Of a stretch of DNA of 64,000 bases, positions 50,804 to 60,258 are shown in pieces. How positions within the stretch are numbered: position 1 is the stretch's first letter; every line of letters starts with the position of its first letter. Below the pieces are notes generated by a model. It had not been told where the DNA came from. It did no database searches and was given only the letters and a program-made list of their open reading frames with translations. Source of the stretch: Sporobacter sp942492735 (GTDB lineage Bacteria; Bacillota; Clostridia; Oscillospirales; Oscillospiraceae); assembly GCA_942492735.1 (NCBI GenBank), contig OW818648.1:1488001-1552000 (forward strand), in the 5' to 3' direction. A program made the translations under genes and the position numbers.

Positions 50804-51664
50804 ATGTGGCTATCCGACAACTGGGCGGATTACGAACTGATCGACTGCTCCGGCGGTGAAAAGCTGGAACGGTGGGGGAAATATATGCTTGTCAGGCCGG
50901 ACCCTCAGGCGATTTGGGACACACCAAAAACGCATCCGGGCTGGAAACAAGCGCATGCGCGCTACGCGCGTTCGCAGAGCGGCGGAGGCCAATGGGAAAA
51001 GAACAATCTCGCCCAGAGCTGGCAGATCCGATACGGCGCGCTGACGTTTAATATTAAGCTTATGAACTTTAAGCATACGGGACTTTTCCCCGAGCAGGCG
51101 GCTAACTGGGATTTTATAGACAAGAAAATCAGGGCTGCAGGCCGACCGTTGAACGTCTTAAATCTGTTTGCCTACACCGGTGGCGCGACGGTCGCCGCGA
51201 GCGCAGCCGGGGCGTCTGTCTGCCATGTTGACGCGGCGCGCGGTATGGTATCCTGGGCAAGAGAAAACGCCAAGGCCTCCGGACTTGAAGATAAGCCGGT
51301 ACGCTGGATCGTCGACGATTGCGCCAAGTTTCTCGATAGGGAAATCCGGCGCGGCAAAAAATACGACGCGCTTATTATGGACCCGCCGTCCTACGGCAGG
51401 GGACCGTCGGGAGAGATATGGAAGCTCGAAGACGATCTTTTTTCGTTTGTGAAGCTCTGTGCCGACGTGCTCAGCGACGATGCGCAGTTTGTCGTTATCA
51501 ATTCTTATACAACGGGGCTTTCCCCATCGACGCTGACTTATATCTCGGAAACGATCTTTTCAAAGCGCTTCGGCGGCAGGTCGGCGAGCAGTGAACTCGG
51601 ACTCCCCGTCACCGAAAGCGGATTAATACTGCCCTGCGGCGCAGCCTGCCGGTGGGAAAGGTGA
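50804..51664 (+). CDS. Class I SAM-dependent methyltransferase, RlmI/RlmK-like
   Basis: 286 residues. The SAM-binding core has NVLNLFAYTGGATVAASAAGA (motif I), VCHVDAARG and the catalytic DPPSYGRGPSGE, typical of rRNA cytosine-5/guanosine methyltransferases of the RlmI family. The usual N-terminal PUA domain is replaced by a short beta region. An rRNA target is likely but unproven. It is separated by three bases from ecfA1 and shares the operon. Confidence 0.83.
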   Translation: MWLSDNWADYELIDCSGGEKLERWGKYMLVRPDPQAIWDTPKTHPGWKQAHARYARSQSGGGQWEKNNLAQSWQIRYGALTFNIKLMNFKHTGLFPEQAANWDFIDKKIRAAGRPLNVLNLFAYTGGATVAASAAGASVCHVDAARGMVSWARENAKASGLEDKPVRWIVDDCAKFLDREIRRGKKYDALIMDPPSYGRGPSGEIWKLEDDLFSFVKLCADVLSDDAQFVVINSYTTGLSPSTLTYISETIFSKRFGGRSASSELGLPVTESGLILPCGAACRWER

Positions 51665-51667
51665 ACA

Positions 51668-52528
51668 ATGATAACCGAATACACTGAAAACATTATAATA
51701 ACGGAGAACCTGACGTATGCCTACAGGGCGGCGGAAGACGAGCTGCCGAAAATCGTATTGAACGGGGTCAATCTCGAGATCGAAAAAGGGACGTTCGTCG
51801 CGATTTTAGGGCACAACGGGTCGGGGAAAACAACACTCGCCAAGCACTTCAATGCGATTTTGCTGCCGATGGGCGGCCGCGTCCTCGTTGGGGGCATGGA
51901 CACGAATGACGAGAACCTGATGCTTGATATCAGGAGACGCGTCGGCATGGTTTTTCAGAATCCCGACAACCAGATCGTGGCTAACGTCGTGGAGGAGGAT
52001 GTCGCCTTCGCACCGGAGAATCTGGGCTATCCGCCCGAGGATATCCGGCGGCGTGTCGATGAAGCACTGAAAACTGTTGATATGTACGAATATCGTGAAC
52101 ACGCGCCGCATCTCCTGTCCGGCGGTCAGAAGCAGCGGATTGCCATTGCGGGCGTCTTTGCGATGGAGCCCGCATGCATTGTGTTCGATGAACCGACAGC
52201 GATGCTCGATCCTAAAGGCCGCGAGAGTATCGTGGGCATTATCCGAAAGCTCCGGGACAGCCACAAAGTCACCGTCATATTGATTACGCACCATATGGAC
52301 GAGACGATCGACGCCGACCGTGTCATTGTCATGTCCGACGGCGGTATTATGATGGACGGCAAACCGAGAGACATATTTAAAAATGTCGAGCTGCTGCGCG
52401 GTACGGGTTTGGATGTGCCCGAAACGGTCAGTCTCGCGTATGAACTGAACGCATGCGGCTTTAATCTGAGGCTCGACGCGCTATCCGTAGAGGAATGCGC
52501 GCAGGAGATCTATTCAGCGTTAAAATGA
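51668..52528 (+). CDS. ecfA1: Energy-coupling factor transporter ATPase EcfA1
   Basis: 286 residues, one ABC domain. Walker A is GHNGSGKTTLAK, the Q-loop VFQNPDNQIVA, the signature LSGGQKQR, Walker B IVFDEPTAMLD and the H-loop ITHHMDE. The PDNQ after the Q-loop is typical of EcfA1. With EcfA2 and EcfT it energises vitamin or metal S-subunits encoded elsewhere. The ribosome site is the end of the RlmI-like gene. Confidence 0.93.
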   Translation: MITEYTENIIITENLTYAYRAAEDELPKIVLNGVNLEIEKGTFVAILGHNGSGKTTLAKHFNAILLPMGGRVLVGGMDTNDENLMLDIRRRVGMVFQNPDNQIVANVVEEDVAFAPENLGYPPEDIRRRVDEALKTVDMYEYREHAPHLLSGGQKQRIAIAGVFAMEPACIVFDEPTAMLDPKGRESIVGIIRKLRDSHKVTVILITHHMDETIDADRVIVMSDGGIMMDGKPRDIFKNVELLRGTGLDVPETVSLAYELNACGFNLRLDALSVEECAQEIYSALK

Positions 52529-52557
52529 TTTGAATTTCGCTTTTTGACGGGCGTCAT

Positions 52558-52593
52558 CTTCAAGTCATAAATGCAAGCATTTATGACTTGAAG
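52558..52593 (+). repeat. Palindrome between ecfA1 and ecfA2
   Basis: Seventeen-base arms CTTCAAGTCATAAATGC and complement with an AA centre. A GATGG-containing stretch precedes the ecfA2 TTG. It resembles the other intra-operon palindromes in placement, though not in core sequence. Confidence 0.6.
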
Positions 52594-52624
52594 AGATGCA
52601 CCACTGACAAAGGATGGTACTGCT

Positions 52625-53491
52625 TTGGCTCCACTCTTAAAAACCGAAAACCTGACCCATATATACAGCTTGGATACGCCTTTTGAACATGTCGCAATCC
52701 GCGATATAGATTTTGAAGTTTCAAAGGGCGAGTATCTGGGCATCATCGGGCAGACAGGTTCTGGTAAATCAACATTTATACAGCATTTGAACGGTCTTTT
52801 AAAACCAACGTCCGGCAAAGTGTTTTTTGACGGACGTGATATCCATGAGACGAAAGGGCTGACGCGGGACATCCGATTTAAGGTCGGCCTTGTTTTTCAA
52901 TATCCCGAATATCAGCTGTTTGATGAAACGGTTTATAAGGATATCGCCTTCGGGCCGAAGAATATGCGGCTTACCGAGAGTGAAATCGATGAGCGTGTAC
53001 GGGAGGCGGCAGGTTTTGTCGGACTCTCGGAATCGTTTTTGCAAAAATCACCGTTTGAGCTCTCAGGCGGGCAGAAGAGACGCGCGGCTATCGCGGGCGT
53101 CATTGCCATGCTGCCCGAGGTACTTATACTCGACGAACCGACAGCCGGGCTTGACCCGAAGGGGCGCGACGATATCATTGCCAACATCAGGCAGTTTCAG
53201 CGCTCAACAAATTCAACAGTCATCATGGTGACACACAGCATGGAGGATATAGCGCGCACCGTTGACAGACTTCTTGTATTCAACGATGGCCGAATCCTGA
53301 CGCGGGGGACACCTGCCGAGGTTTTTTCTAAGAGCGAGGAGCTCCTGCGCATCGGGCTGACGGTGCCGAAGGTGACGATGGTGGCCAATAGGCTGCGCAC
53401 GCTCGGACTGGCTGTTCCGAAGGATATCTACACCGTTGAGCAAATGAAAAAAGCCCTCCTTGAGCTTAAAGGAGGTCATGAGCATGCTTAA
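52625..53491 (+). CDS. ecfA2: Energy-coupling factor transporter ATPase EcfA2
   Basis: 288 residues, paralogue of EcfA1. Walker A is GQTGSGKSTFI, the Q-loop VFQYPEYQLFDE (the PEYQLF of EcfA2), the signature LSGGQKRR, Walker B LILDEPTAGLDPKG and the H-loop VTHSMED. The start is TTG with AAGGA about ten bases upstream. Its last eight bases overlap ecfT. It forms the heterodimeric ATPase with EcfA1. Confidence 0.93.
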   Translation: MAPLLKTENLTHIYSLDTPFEHVAIRDIDFEVSKGEYLGIIGQTGSGKSTFIQHLNGLLKPTSGKVFFDGRDIHETKGLTRDIRFKVGLVFQYPEYQLFDETVYKDIAFGPKNMRLTESEIDERVREAAGFVGLSESFLQKSPFELSGGQKRRAAIAGVIAMLPEVLILDEPTAGLDPKGRDDIIANIRQFQRSTNSTVIMVTHSMEDIARTVDRLLVFNDGRILTRGTPAEVFSKSEELLRIGLTVPKVTMVANRLRTLGLAVPKDIYTVEQMKKALLELKGGHEHA

Positions 53492-54290
53492 AGACATCAC
53501 ACTCGGCCAGTTTTTTCCGGGAGATTCGGTTGTCCATAAACTCGATCCGCGGACAAAACTCGTTCTGACGCTTGTTTATATCGTGGCGCTTTTCACGGCC
53601 GAAAGCTATTATTCGTACGGGCTGATGTTCGTCGTCCTCGTCGCGAGCATCCTGCTGTCAAAGATTAAGATCAAGACGATTCTCAGGAGCATTAAGCCGC
53701 TCGTCATTATTATCCTGTTTACGTTTATTTTGAATATGCTGTTTCATGGCGGTACGCATACACTTATAGAATTCTGGATTATTCGAATCACGCTTGAGGG
53801 TGTGATTATGGCGGTAACGATGATCGTCCGCCTCATTATGCTGATTCTGGGCACGTTCCTGCTGACATATACGACGTCACCCATCGTACTGACGGATGGG
53901 CTGGAGCATATCATGAACCCGCTGAAAAAGATCAAGGTACCCGTGCATGAGCTTGCCATGATGATGAGCATTGCGCTCCGGTTCATTCCGACACTTATCG
54001 AGGAGACCGACAAAATCATCAGCGCCCAAAAGGCGCGCGGGGCTGACTTTGATTCGGGGAATCTGATCCGCAGGGCGAAGGCCATGCTGCCGATCCTTGT
54101 GCCTCTTTTCATCAGCGCATTCCGCCGGGCTGATGAGCTGGCTGTCGCTATGGAGAGCCGTTGTTACCACGGCGGAGAAGGGCGGACGCGGATGAAACAG
54201 CTGAAAATGAAGGGCAGGGACGCCACGGCGCTTATTCTGGGCGCTGCTGTTCTCGCTGCCGTGATCATCATGAACGTGTACGGCCTCTAG
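53484..54290 (+). CDS. ecfT: Energy-coupling factor transporter transmembrane protein EcfT
   Basis: 268 residues with five to six helices. The N-terminus GQFFPGDSVVHKLDPRTKLVLTL is the EcfT signature. The coupling helices show AMMMSIALRFIPTLIEETDKI-like sequence with QKARGADF. It connects the ATPase pair to S-subunits. ATG 53484 has AAAGGAGG eight bases upstream. It overlaps ecfA2 by eight bases, and truA starts three bases after its stop. Confidence 0.93.
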   Translation: MLKDITLGQFFPGDSVVHKLDPRTKLVLTLVYIVALFTAESYYSYGLMFVVLVASILLSKIKIKTILRSIKPLVIIILFTFILNMLFHGGTHTLIEFWIIRITLEGVIMAVTMIVRLIMLILGTFLLTYTTSPIVLTDGLEHIMNPLKKIKVPVHELAMMMSIALRFIPTLIEETDKIISAQKARGADFDSGNLIRRAKAMLPILVPLFISAFRRADELAVAMESRCYHGGEGRTRMKQLKMKGRDATALILGAAVLAAVIIMNVYGL

Positions 54291-54292
54291 AT

Positions 54293-55054
54293 ATGAGAAA
54301 TATTGCCCTAAAACTCATGTATGACGGGACGAATTACCACGGCTGGCAGGAGCAGAAGAATGATATCACTGTCGCTGCGACGGTTCAGAAAGCGCTGTCG
54401 AAAATCTGCGGGCATCCAGTCAAGGTGATCGGCTGCGGCAGAACGGACGCCGGCGTGCACGCGCAGCGCTACTGCGCAAACTTTAAAACGGATTCCACAA
54501 TCCCGGCAGGCAAGCTGCCGCTGGCTTTAAATGCTTTGCTGCCGCCGGATATTGCCGCCACGGCTGCAATTGATGTCGATGCCGAATTTAACGCTATCGG
54601 GTCCTGCATCAAAAAGGAATATACTTATAAAATTCACAACACCCGCACGCGCGACCCCTTTTATTCAAACAGGGCATATTTTTATCCCGTTCCGCTTGAC
54701 CACGAAGTAATGGCAGAGGCGGCGGGGCATTTTGTCGGGACGCATGATTTCAAGGCAGTGCGATCTGTCGGGACTCAAACGAAAACGACAGTGCGGACGG
54801 TCTACTGGTATGAGGTTGAAAAAATCGGCCCCATGATCGAGCTGCGTGTCTGCGCCGACGGATTCTTATATAACATGGCGCGCGCGATGGCCGGTACACT
54901 GATTTATGTATCGGAAGGAAAAATACCGGCGAACGATATCCCGCAGCTGCTGCTGACTGAGGACAGGCGGCTTGCCGGGCCCACGGTTCCCCCCTGCGGC
55001 CTATATCTCACCCGCATTTGGTACGACGGGCCTGTCGGCGATATGATGGGATAA
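54293..55054 (+). CDS. truA: tRNA pseudouridine synthase A
   Basis: 253 residues. The N-terminus NIALKLMYDGTNYHGWQEQ, the catalytic aspartate in GCGRTDAGVHA and KKEYTYKIHN are all TruA. It makes pseudouridine at tRNA positions 38-40. It follows ecfT by two bases, the usual ecfA-ecfA-ecfT-truA order of Firmicutes, here without the ribosomal genes that normally precede it. Confidence 0.95.
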   Translation: MRNIALKLMYDGTNYHGWQEQKNDITVAATVQKALSKICGHPVKVIGCGRTDAGVHAQRYCANFKTDSTIPAGKLPLALNALLPPDIAATAAIDVDAEFNAIGSCIKKEYTYKIHNTRTRDPFYSNRAYFYPVPLDHEVMAEAAGHFVGTHDFKAVRSVGTQTKTTVRTVYWYEVEKIGPMIELRVCADGFLYNMARAMAGTLIYVSEGKIPANDIPQLLLTEDRRLAGPTVPPCGLYLTRIWYDGPVGDMMG

Positions 55055-55199
55055 TCGCAGTTAGCGCAAAGCACATCTCCATTTGTTATATTTTGTAATA
55101 CAATAATGTAGCTTTTTTTCAGAATAAATGATAAACTCACATAACAGAATCAGCAGATATTTTTATTTTACGACGAATACCTTCTTAAGGCGGAGCTTT

Positions 55200-56357
55200 A
55201 TGGGGACAGTCTACGAGCTAAAAAACAAGAAAAAAAAGAAACACGGGCTGCTTAAAGCTGCGGCGTCAGTCCTGATACTGGCCGTCCTCTCTGTTTTAGC
55301 CGCAGTCCTGATCACAAACAACGGGAAGCTGAGTATCGATGGGTTCCTGCGGTTGTTTGACAGTACAGGCAATAAGACGGAAGCGGCGGCGTTTTCTTTT
55401 GAAACAGGCAGCGGAAGCGTTTATGCCGATATGGACGGCAGCCTGGCCATTTGCTCAGGCGGCGGGATTCAGGTTTATGATGCAGGCGCCGAGAAAGTAT
55501 TCAATGAAGCGTTTGTAATGAAGTGCCCGACAATCAGCTCAAATGGAAAAGTCTCGGCTGCATATGACCTTGGTGGGAAAACACTCAAGGTTTTCGACGT
55601 GTATGGTGTGACGAAGAGCATGTCGACAGAGGAAAAAATCATCTCCGCGACGCTGAATGAAAAAGGCTGGCTGACATTATGCACACAGAAAAGCGGCGGT
55701 TACAAAGGCCGGGTCACAGTTTATAATGAAACGATGAGCGAGCGCTACCACTGGGACTCAGCAGAAGGCCACATTCTTTCTGCATCAGTGTCGCCGGACA
55801 ATAAGAGCTTGGCCGTACTGACCCTCACGGACGAGGGCAGCAGGATTGTTTTTTTCGCGCTCGACAGTGCAGACGAAAAAGGTGCCTGTACGCTCGCCGG
55901 AGAGCTTGTGTTGGAAATCAGATACTTTAGCGACAGCAAAGTTCTGGCGGTAACCAAAGATGCGCTGCGCCTTGTGAGACCGGACGGCAGCACTGAAGTT
56001 ATAAAAGATTATACCGATAAATATCTGACCGGCTATTCAACAGGCGGCGAAAGCATTACGGCGCTTGTTCTAAATGATTACCTTGTCGGTGATCAGGCAA
56101 GCATCGTGACGGCTGATTATGCGGGCAAGCTGCTCGGAACACTGCAGACCAGCCAAAAAGTTATGTCCATATCCTCGAAAGATGATTATGTGGCTGTGCT
56201 TTTCAGCGATGGCCTTGTCATATATGACAAGTATCTTAAAGAATGCGCACGCTTTGATGACACCGCAGGGGCGGAGCAGACAATGATGCGCGCCGACGGC
56301 AAAGCGTTTTTACTCACATCGCACTCCGCATCCATCTGCAGTATTCCTACTGACTAA
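55200..56357 (+). CDS. DUF5711-family membrane-anchored protein
   Basis: 385 residues. A lysine-rich cytoplasmic start (NKKKKKHG) precedes one helix (about 15-38), then a roughly 340-residue extracellular part with propeller-like repeats (for example KVSAAYDLGGKTLKVFDVYG and NKSLAVLTLTDEG). It matches the DUF5711 pattern, of unknown function. ATG 55200 was chosen because AAGGCGGAG lies upstream. It precedes cvpA by 50 bases and probably shares its transcript. Confidence 0.7.
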   Translation: MGTVYELKNKKKKKHGLLKAAASVLILAVLSVLAAVLITNNGKLSIDGFLRLFDSTGNKTEAAAFSFETGSGSVYADMDGSLAICSGGGIQVYDAGAEKVFNEAFVMKCPTISSNGKVSAAYDLGGKTLKVFDVYGVTKSMSTEEKIISATLNEKGWLTLCTQKSGGYKGRVTVYNETMSERYHWDSAEGHILSASVSPDNKSLAVLTLTDEGSRIVFFALDSADEKGACTLAGELVLEIRYFSDSKVLAVTKDALRLVRPDGSTEVIKDYTDKYLTGYSTGGESITALVLNDYLVGDQASIVTADYAGKLLGTLQTSQKVMSISSKDDYVAVLFSDGLVIYDKYLKECARFDDTAGAEQTMMRADGKAFLLTSHSASICSIPTD

Positions 56358-56407
56358 AAAAGGCTTTAGACGGCGTCTGAAGTCTTTATGAGAGGAGCGT
56401 GAAACCG

Positions 56408-57112
56408 TTGAGCACTGTGATCGATATAGGCCTGGTTCTGATTGTTGTATTTGCTGCCTGGCGGGGCTTTAGAAACGGTTTCATCAGGGGCGTTTTCGGA
56501 ATTCTTGCAATCATCATTGCCATCTACGGCGCAAATCTCGTCGCCAAAACGTATTCGGGCGAGTTTACTGGGATGCTGGAACCTTTTGTGAGCGGCATCG
56601 TCGATAAATCAATTACCGATGTACATGATTTCAGCAGTGAACCTGAAACGCAGAATCAAGAACAGACATATGATAAAACGAAAAGTGTTTATGAGGTGAG
56701 CTACGCAGCACTCATAAATATCGGCATATCAGAGGGTGCCGCGAAACAGATTGCTGAGAAGGTCGGCGGTACGATCGATGACCTCGGACATCAGATGTCA
56801 TCTAATCTGACCAATGTGCTCTGTGACGCGCTGGCATATATCGCAGTTTTTGCGGTGGCATTTATACTGATTGCTATAATATTTGCTGTTATTGGGAATA
56901 TATTTAACCTGGCGTTTTCTATTCCCGGAATTGAAAGCGTTGATAAAATAATCGGGCTGTTCCTGGGTATAATCAAAGGATTGCTTATCGTTTTAACCCT
57001 GGCAGTCGTTATCCGATACCTCGGGCTCTTAGCCGGAGATACTATTGAGAAAACAATAATTTTGAAGTACATACTTAATGTTAACCCGCTGGCAAATATT
57101 CTCGGGATATGA
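56408..57112 (+). CDS. CvpA-family membrane protein
   Basis: 234 residues with four helices. The CvpA pattern is IDIGLVLIVVFAAWRGFRNGFI at the start, and IESVDKIIGLFLGIIKGLLIV near the end. The middle (about 70-120) is an extracellular charged insert. It supports colicin V export in E. coli, but the real role in Firmicutes is unknown. TTG 56408 was chosen since AGGAG is ten bases upstream; GTG 56399 has its site one base away. Confidence 0.8.
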   Translation: MSTVIDIGLVLIVVFAAWRGFRNGFIRGVFGILAIIIAIYGANLVAKTYSGEFTGMLEPFVSGIVDKSITDVHDFSSEPETQNQEQTYDKTKSVYEVSYAALINIGISEGAAKQIAEKVGGTIDDLGHQMSSNLTNVLCDALAYIAVFAVAFILIAIIFAVIGNIFNLAFSIPGIESVDKIIGLFLGIIKGLLIVLTLAVVIRYLGLLAGDTIEKTIILKYILNVNPLANILGI

Positions 57113-57138
57113 TCAGTATAGTACAGTAGGTGATGACG

Positions 57139-57696
57139 TTGAAAAATGTTCCGAATATTCTGTCTTCAATTCGAATATGTCTCGTTCCGGTATTTGTGAT
57201 GACCTACTTTTTCGAGTCGGGTAACGTCAAGATATATGCGGCGGCGGTTTACGCAGCTGCATCGTTTACTGATTTTTTAGATGGGTATATCGCCAGGAAA
57301 TACAGCCTTATTTCAAATTTAGGGAAAATTCTCGACCCGCTCGGCGATAAAATGATGATCGTGGCCGTTTTAGTATGTATCACACTCGATCAGGTCATCC
57401 CAGCATGGGCTGTTATTGCGGCAGTTATTAAAGAATTGCTTATGCTTCTGGGCGGCGTTATTATCCGCAAGAGAGAGGGCGGCGAAATACCGTCTTCGAA
57501 TATTATTGGGAAGACTTCAACTGTTGTGTTTTTTGTTGTATGTGTTACACTGATGTTATTTAGAAATATTCCGGATAAGGTTGCCACACTGATGATTTCT
57601 GCTGCCATCATCCTGATGCTGATGGCACTTGTAAGCTATATAAGAGCATTCGTCTATATTATAAAGAAGACCGAAGGGTTTAAGAAAAAAAATTAA
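57139..57696 (+). CDS. pgsA: CDP-diacylglycerol--glycerol-3-phosphate 3-phosphatidyltransferase
   Basis: 185 residues with four to five helices. The CDP-alcohol phosphotransferase motif reads DFLDGYIARKYSLISNLGKI then LDPLGDK, giving the D-x2-DG-x2-AR-x8-G-x3-D-x3-D pattern. It makes phosphatidylglycerolphosphate in the membrane. TTG 57139 gives the typical MKNVPNILSSIRI start; GTG 57130 and ATG 57133 are possible. It is 26 bases after cvpA and 50 bases before clpE. Confidence 0.92.
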   Translation: MKNVPNILSSIRICLVPVFVMTYFFESGNVKIYAAAVYAAASFTDFLDGYIARKYSLISNLGKILDPLGDKMMIVAVLVCITLDQVIPAWAVIAAVIKELLMLLGGVIIRKREGGEIPSSNIIGKTSTVVFFVVCVTLMLFRNIPDKVATLMISAAIILMLMALVSYIRAFVYIIKKTEGFKKKN

Positions 57697-57746
57697 GTGC
57701 CGGGTAAGTTTTCCGGCAGAACAAGCTGATTGAAGAGGTAATCTAA

Positions 57747-60041
57747 ATGCGACCAACTATTTGCGCAAGATGCAAGAAAAACGCAGCCGTGATATTTATC
57801 ACAAAAATAGAAAACGGTGAATCGACGAACGAGGGCCTTTGCCTTAAATGCGCTAAGGATCTCAACATCAAGCCGGTTGAAGATATTATTAAAAAAATGG
57901 GACTGACTGACGAAGATCTAGACAGCCTCACGGACGAAATGATGGAAGCAATGGGCGGTGTTGAGAGTATAGCTGAGACTGAAAACGCGGAAGATGAGGG
58001 GAAAACAGCGACCTTCCCGTTTCTGAACAGACTTTTTGGCGGACCGGATGAACCGTCCTCCGCGGGTGAATTCCAACGACCCGGCCGCGAGCCGAAGGAT
58101 AAGGATTCGAGCGGGTCAAACAGTAAGAAACGCAAGTATCTTGAGAGCTACTGTTTATCACTGACGCAGCGCGCCCGCGAAGGGAAACTCGACAGGATGA
58201 TCGGAAGAGCGATCGAGACGGAACGTGTCATTCAGATACTCAACAGAAGGCAGAAAAACAATCCCTGCCTCATCGGAGAGCCCGGCGTCGGTAAAACAGC
58301 GATTGCCGAAGGCCTCGCGCAGCGTATTGTCGACGGGTCGGTGCCTTACAAGCTTCGTGAAAAAGAGGTCTACTTGCTGGACCTGACGGCGCTTGTCGCC
58401 GGTACGCAGTTCAGAGGGCAGTTTGAAAGCCGGATGAAGGGACTAATCGAAGAAATAAAGCAGCTGCAGAATATTATCCTGGTGATAGACGAAGTGCATA
58501 ATCTTGTCGGAGCCGGAGATGCCGAAGGCTCGATGAATGCTGCAAACATCCTGAAACCCGCTCTTTCCCGGGGTGAGATTCAGGTCATCGGCGCGACAAC
58601 ATTTACCGAATACAGAAAGCATATTGAAAAGGATTCAGCCTTGGAGCGCCGTTTCCAACCGGTGACAGTCAATGAGCCGTCTATTTCAGAATCGGTTGAT
58701 ATCATTAAAGGTATCAAGCATTATTACGAAAATTTCCACGGTGTCAGCATTTCCGACGAAATGGCACGCCAGGCGGTTATTCTATCCGAAAGGTATATTA
58801 CCGACCGTTTTTTGCCGGATAAGGCCATTGACCTCATCGATGAAGCGTGCTCCGATATGAACCTAAAAAGCGAAAAAATCGCCCGTATGGACATGATCCG
58901 CAAGGAAAAGGCCGATCTGATGAAAGAGCGCGAGCTTCTTCTGTCAACAGCCGTCAGCGGCGATGATTACGCGCGCCTGGCGTCCATCAGAAGCCGTGAT
59001 ATTCAAGTAACCGATGAGCTGCAGCGCCTGGAAAAGGAAGGCGCTCCCGAACTGACTCTTGACAACCTCGCCCGCGTGATTGAGCTGTGGACAAAAATCC
59101 CCGCTTCAAGCATTCGCGAGGATGAATATAAACGCTTAAACGAGCTTGACAAACGGCTTAAAATACATCTCGTCGGACAGGATGAGGCGGTTGACACCGT
59201 TTGCGCTGCGATCCGGCGCAATCGTGTTGGCATTTCAGCCAAGCATAAGCCTGTTTCCTTTATTTTTATCGGTTCTACCGGCGTCGGTAAAACAGAGCTC
59301 GTCAAGCGCCTGGCTGAGGATCTTTTCGATTCTCCCGAGGCCCTCATCCGGCTGGACATGTCGGAATTTATGGAGAAACACACTGTATCACGCATCATCG
59401 GCTCGCCGCCCGGATATGTTGGCTATGATGAAGCCGGACAGCTCACGGAAAAGATCCGCCGTAAGCCTTACAGTGTTATTCTTTTTGATGAGATAGAAAA
59501 AGCACATCCCGATGTCATGAACATTTTGCTGCAGATTCTTGATGACGGACGCATTACAGACGCGCATGGCCGCACGGTTAATTTTGAAAATACCGTCATC
59601 ATTATGACGACAAATGCAGGATCCGACAAGAAAGACGGCGCCGTCGGCTTCAACCGTACAATCAACGAACAGGGGAAGGAAAAGGCGACCAAGGCTTTAA
59701 ATGACTTCCTGAGGCCGGAGTTTATCAACCGGATCGACGAGATTGTCTATTTCAATCATCTGTCTGAGGAAGATTTTAAGAAAATCGCCCGCCTCATGCT
59801 CGACGAGCTCCGCGATTCAATGGCCGAAAAAGAACTGGCGCTTCAATACGATGACAGCCTGATCGACTATCTGACAAAAAAATCATTCTCCAATACGTAC
59901 GGCGCCAGAAATCTGCGCCGCCTTATCCAGAAAGAGGTCGAAGACAGAGTCGCTACCGAAATCATCGCGAATTATGCGCGTCCGACGAAACAAATCGGGT
60001 TGACAGCGGTAGACGGCGCGATTCAGATATTAGCGGTGTAA
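57747..60041 (+). CDS. clpE: ATP-dependent Clp protease ATPase ClpE
   Basis: 764 residues. The N-terminal zinc finger has C6/C9 and C32/C35 (CARC ... CLKC), as in ClpE, instead of a Clp-N domain. Walker A1 is GEPGVGKTAIAEG and A2 GSTGVGKTELVKR. Walker B motifs are VIDEVHNL and ILFDEIEKAH. The middle region with a coiled insert is about 390-450. The loop AVGFNRT carries a VGF, fitting interaction with ClpP. It unfolds damaged proteins in heat stress. AGAGGTAAT precedes ATG 57747. It is the last gene of this run. Confidence 0.93.
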   Translation: MRPTICARCKKNAAVIFITKIENGESTNEGLCLKCAKDLNIKPVEDIIKKMGLTDEDLDSLTDEMMEAMGGVESIAETENAEDEGKTATFPFLNRLFGGPDEPSSAGEFQRPGREPKDKDSSGSNSKKRKYLESYCLSLTQRAREGKLDRMIGRAIETERVIQILNRRQKNNPCLIGEPGVGKTAIAEGLAQRIVDGSVPYKLREKEVYLLDLTALVAGTQFRGQFESRMKGLIEEIKQLQNIILVIDEVHNLVGAGDAEGSMNAANILKPALSRGEIQVIGATTFTEYRKHIEKDSALERRFQPVTVNEPSISESVDIIKGIKHYYENFHGVSISDEMARQAVILSERYITDRFLPDKAIDLIDEACSDMNLKSEKIARMDMIRKEKADLMKERELLLSTAVSGDDYARLASIRSRDIQVTDELQRLEKEGAPELTLDNLARVIELWTKIPASSIREDEYKRLNELDKRLKIHLVGQDEAVDTVCAAIRRNRVGISAKHKPVSFIFIGSTGVGKTELVKRLAEDLFDSPEALIRLDMSEFMEKHTVSRIIGSPPGYVGYDEAGQLTEKIRRKPYSVILFDEIEKAHPDVMNILLQILDDGRITDAHGRTVNFENTVIIMTTNAGSDKKDGAVGFNRTINEQGKEKATKALNDFLRPEFINRIDEIVYFNHLSEEDFKKIARLMLDELRDSMAEKELALQYDDSLIDYLTKKSFSNTYGARNLRRLIQKEVEDRVATEIIANYARPTKQIGLTAVDGAIQILAV

Positions 60042-60065
60042 ATTCCCTATAGTGTCACAGCACTC

Positions 60066-60135
60066 AAATCGTGTCATGTGCCCAGGTCGGTTCATTTTGA
60101 TATGAATCGCAAAGGCAGATGACACGATTTTTTTT
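60066..60135 (+). terminator. Terminator of clpE
   Basis: AAATCGTGTCAT (60066-60077) pairs with ATGACACGATTT (60119-60130), followed by a T run. The loop holds a smaller GGTTCATT/ATGAATC stem. Confidence 0.85.
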
Positions 60136-60189
60136 CGATTGCCAAGCAGTTTTGTCAACACGGGAAAAGTGACAAAGTGAGCGATGAGA

Positions 60190-60217
60190 TTGACTGGAAG
60201 AGAGATTGAGGGATAAT
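60190..60217 (+). promoter_or_regulatory. Promoter of the second sugar ABC operon
   Basis: TTGACT (60190-60195) and GATAAT (60212-60217) are separated by 16 bases, about 40 bases before the GTG start at 60259. Confidence 0.55.
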
Positions 60218-60258
60218 TATAGGGTCAAGCACTCGGAAAAAGTGTGGGAGGTGAGCTG

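Noticed and set aside
54161..54292. Upstream extension of truA
   Set aside because: The open frame extends into ecfT, but TruA proteins start at the ATG at 54293.
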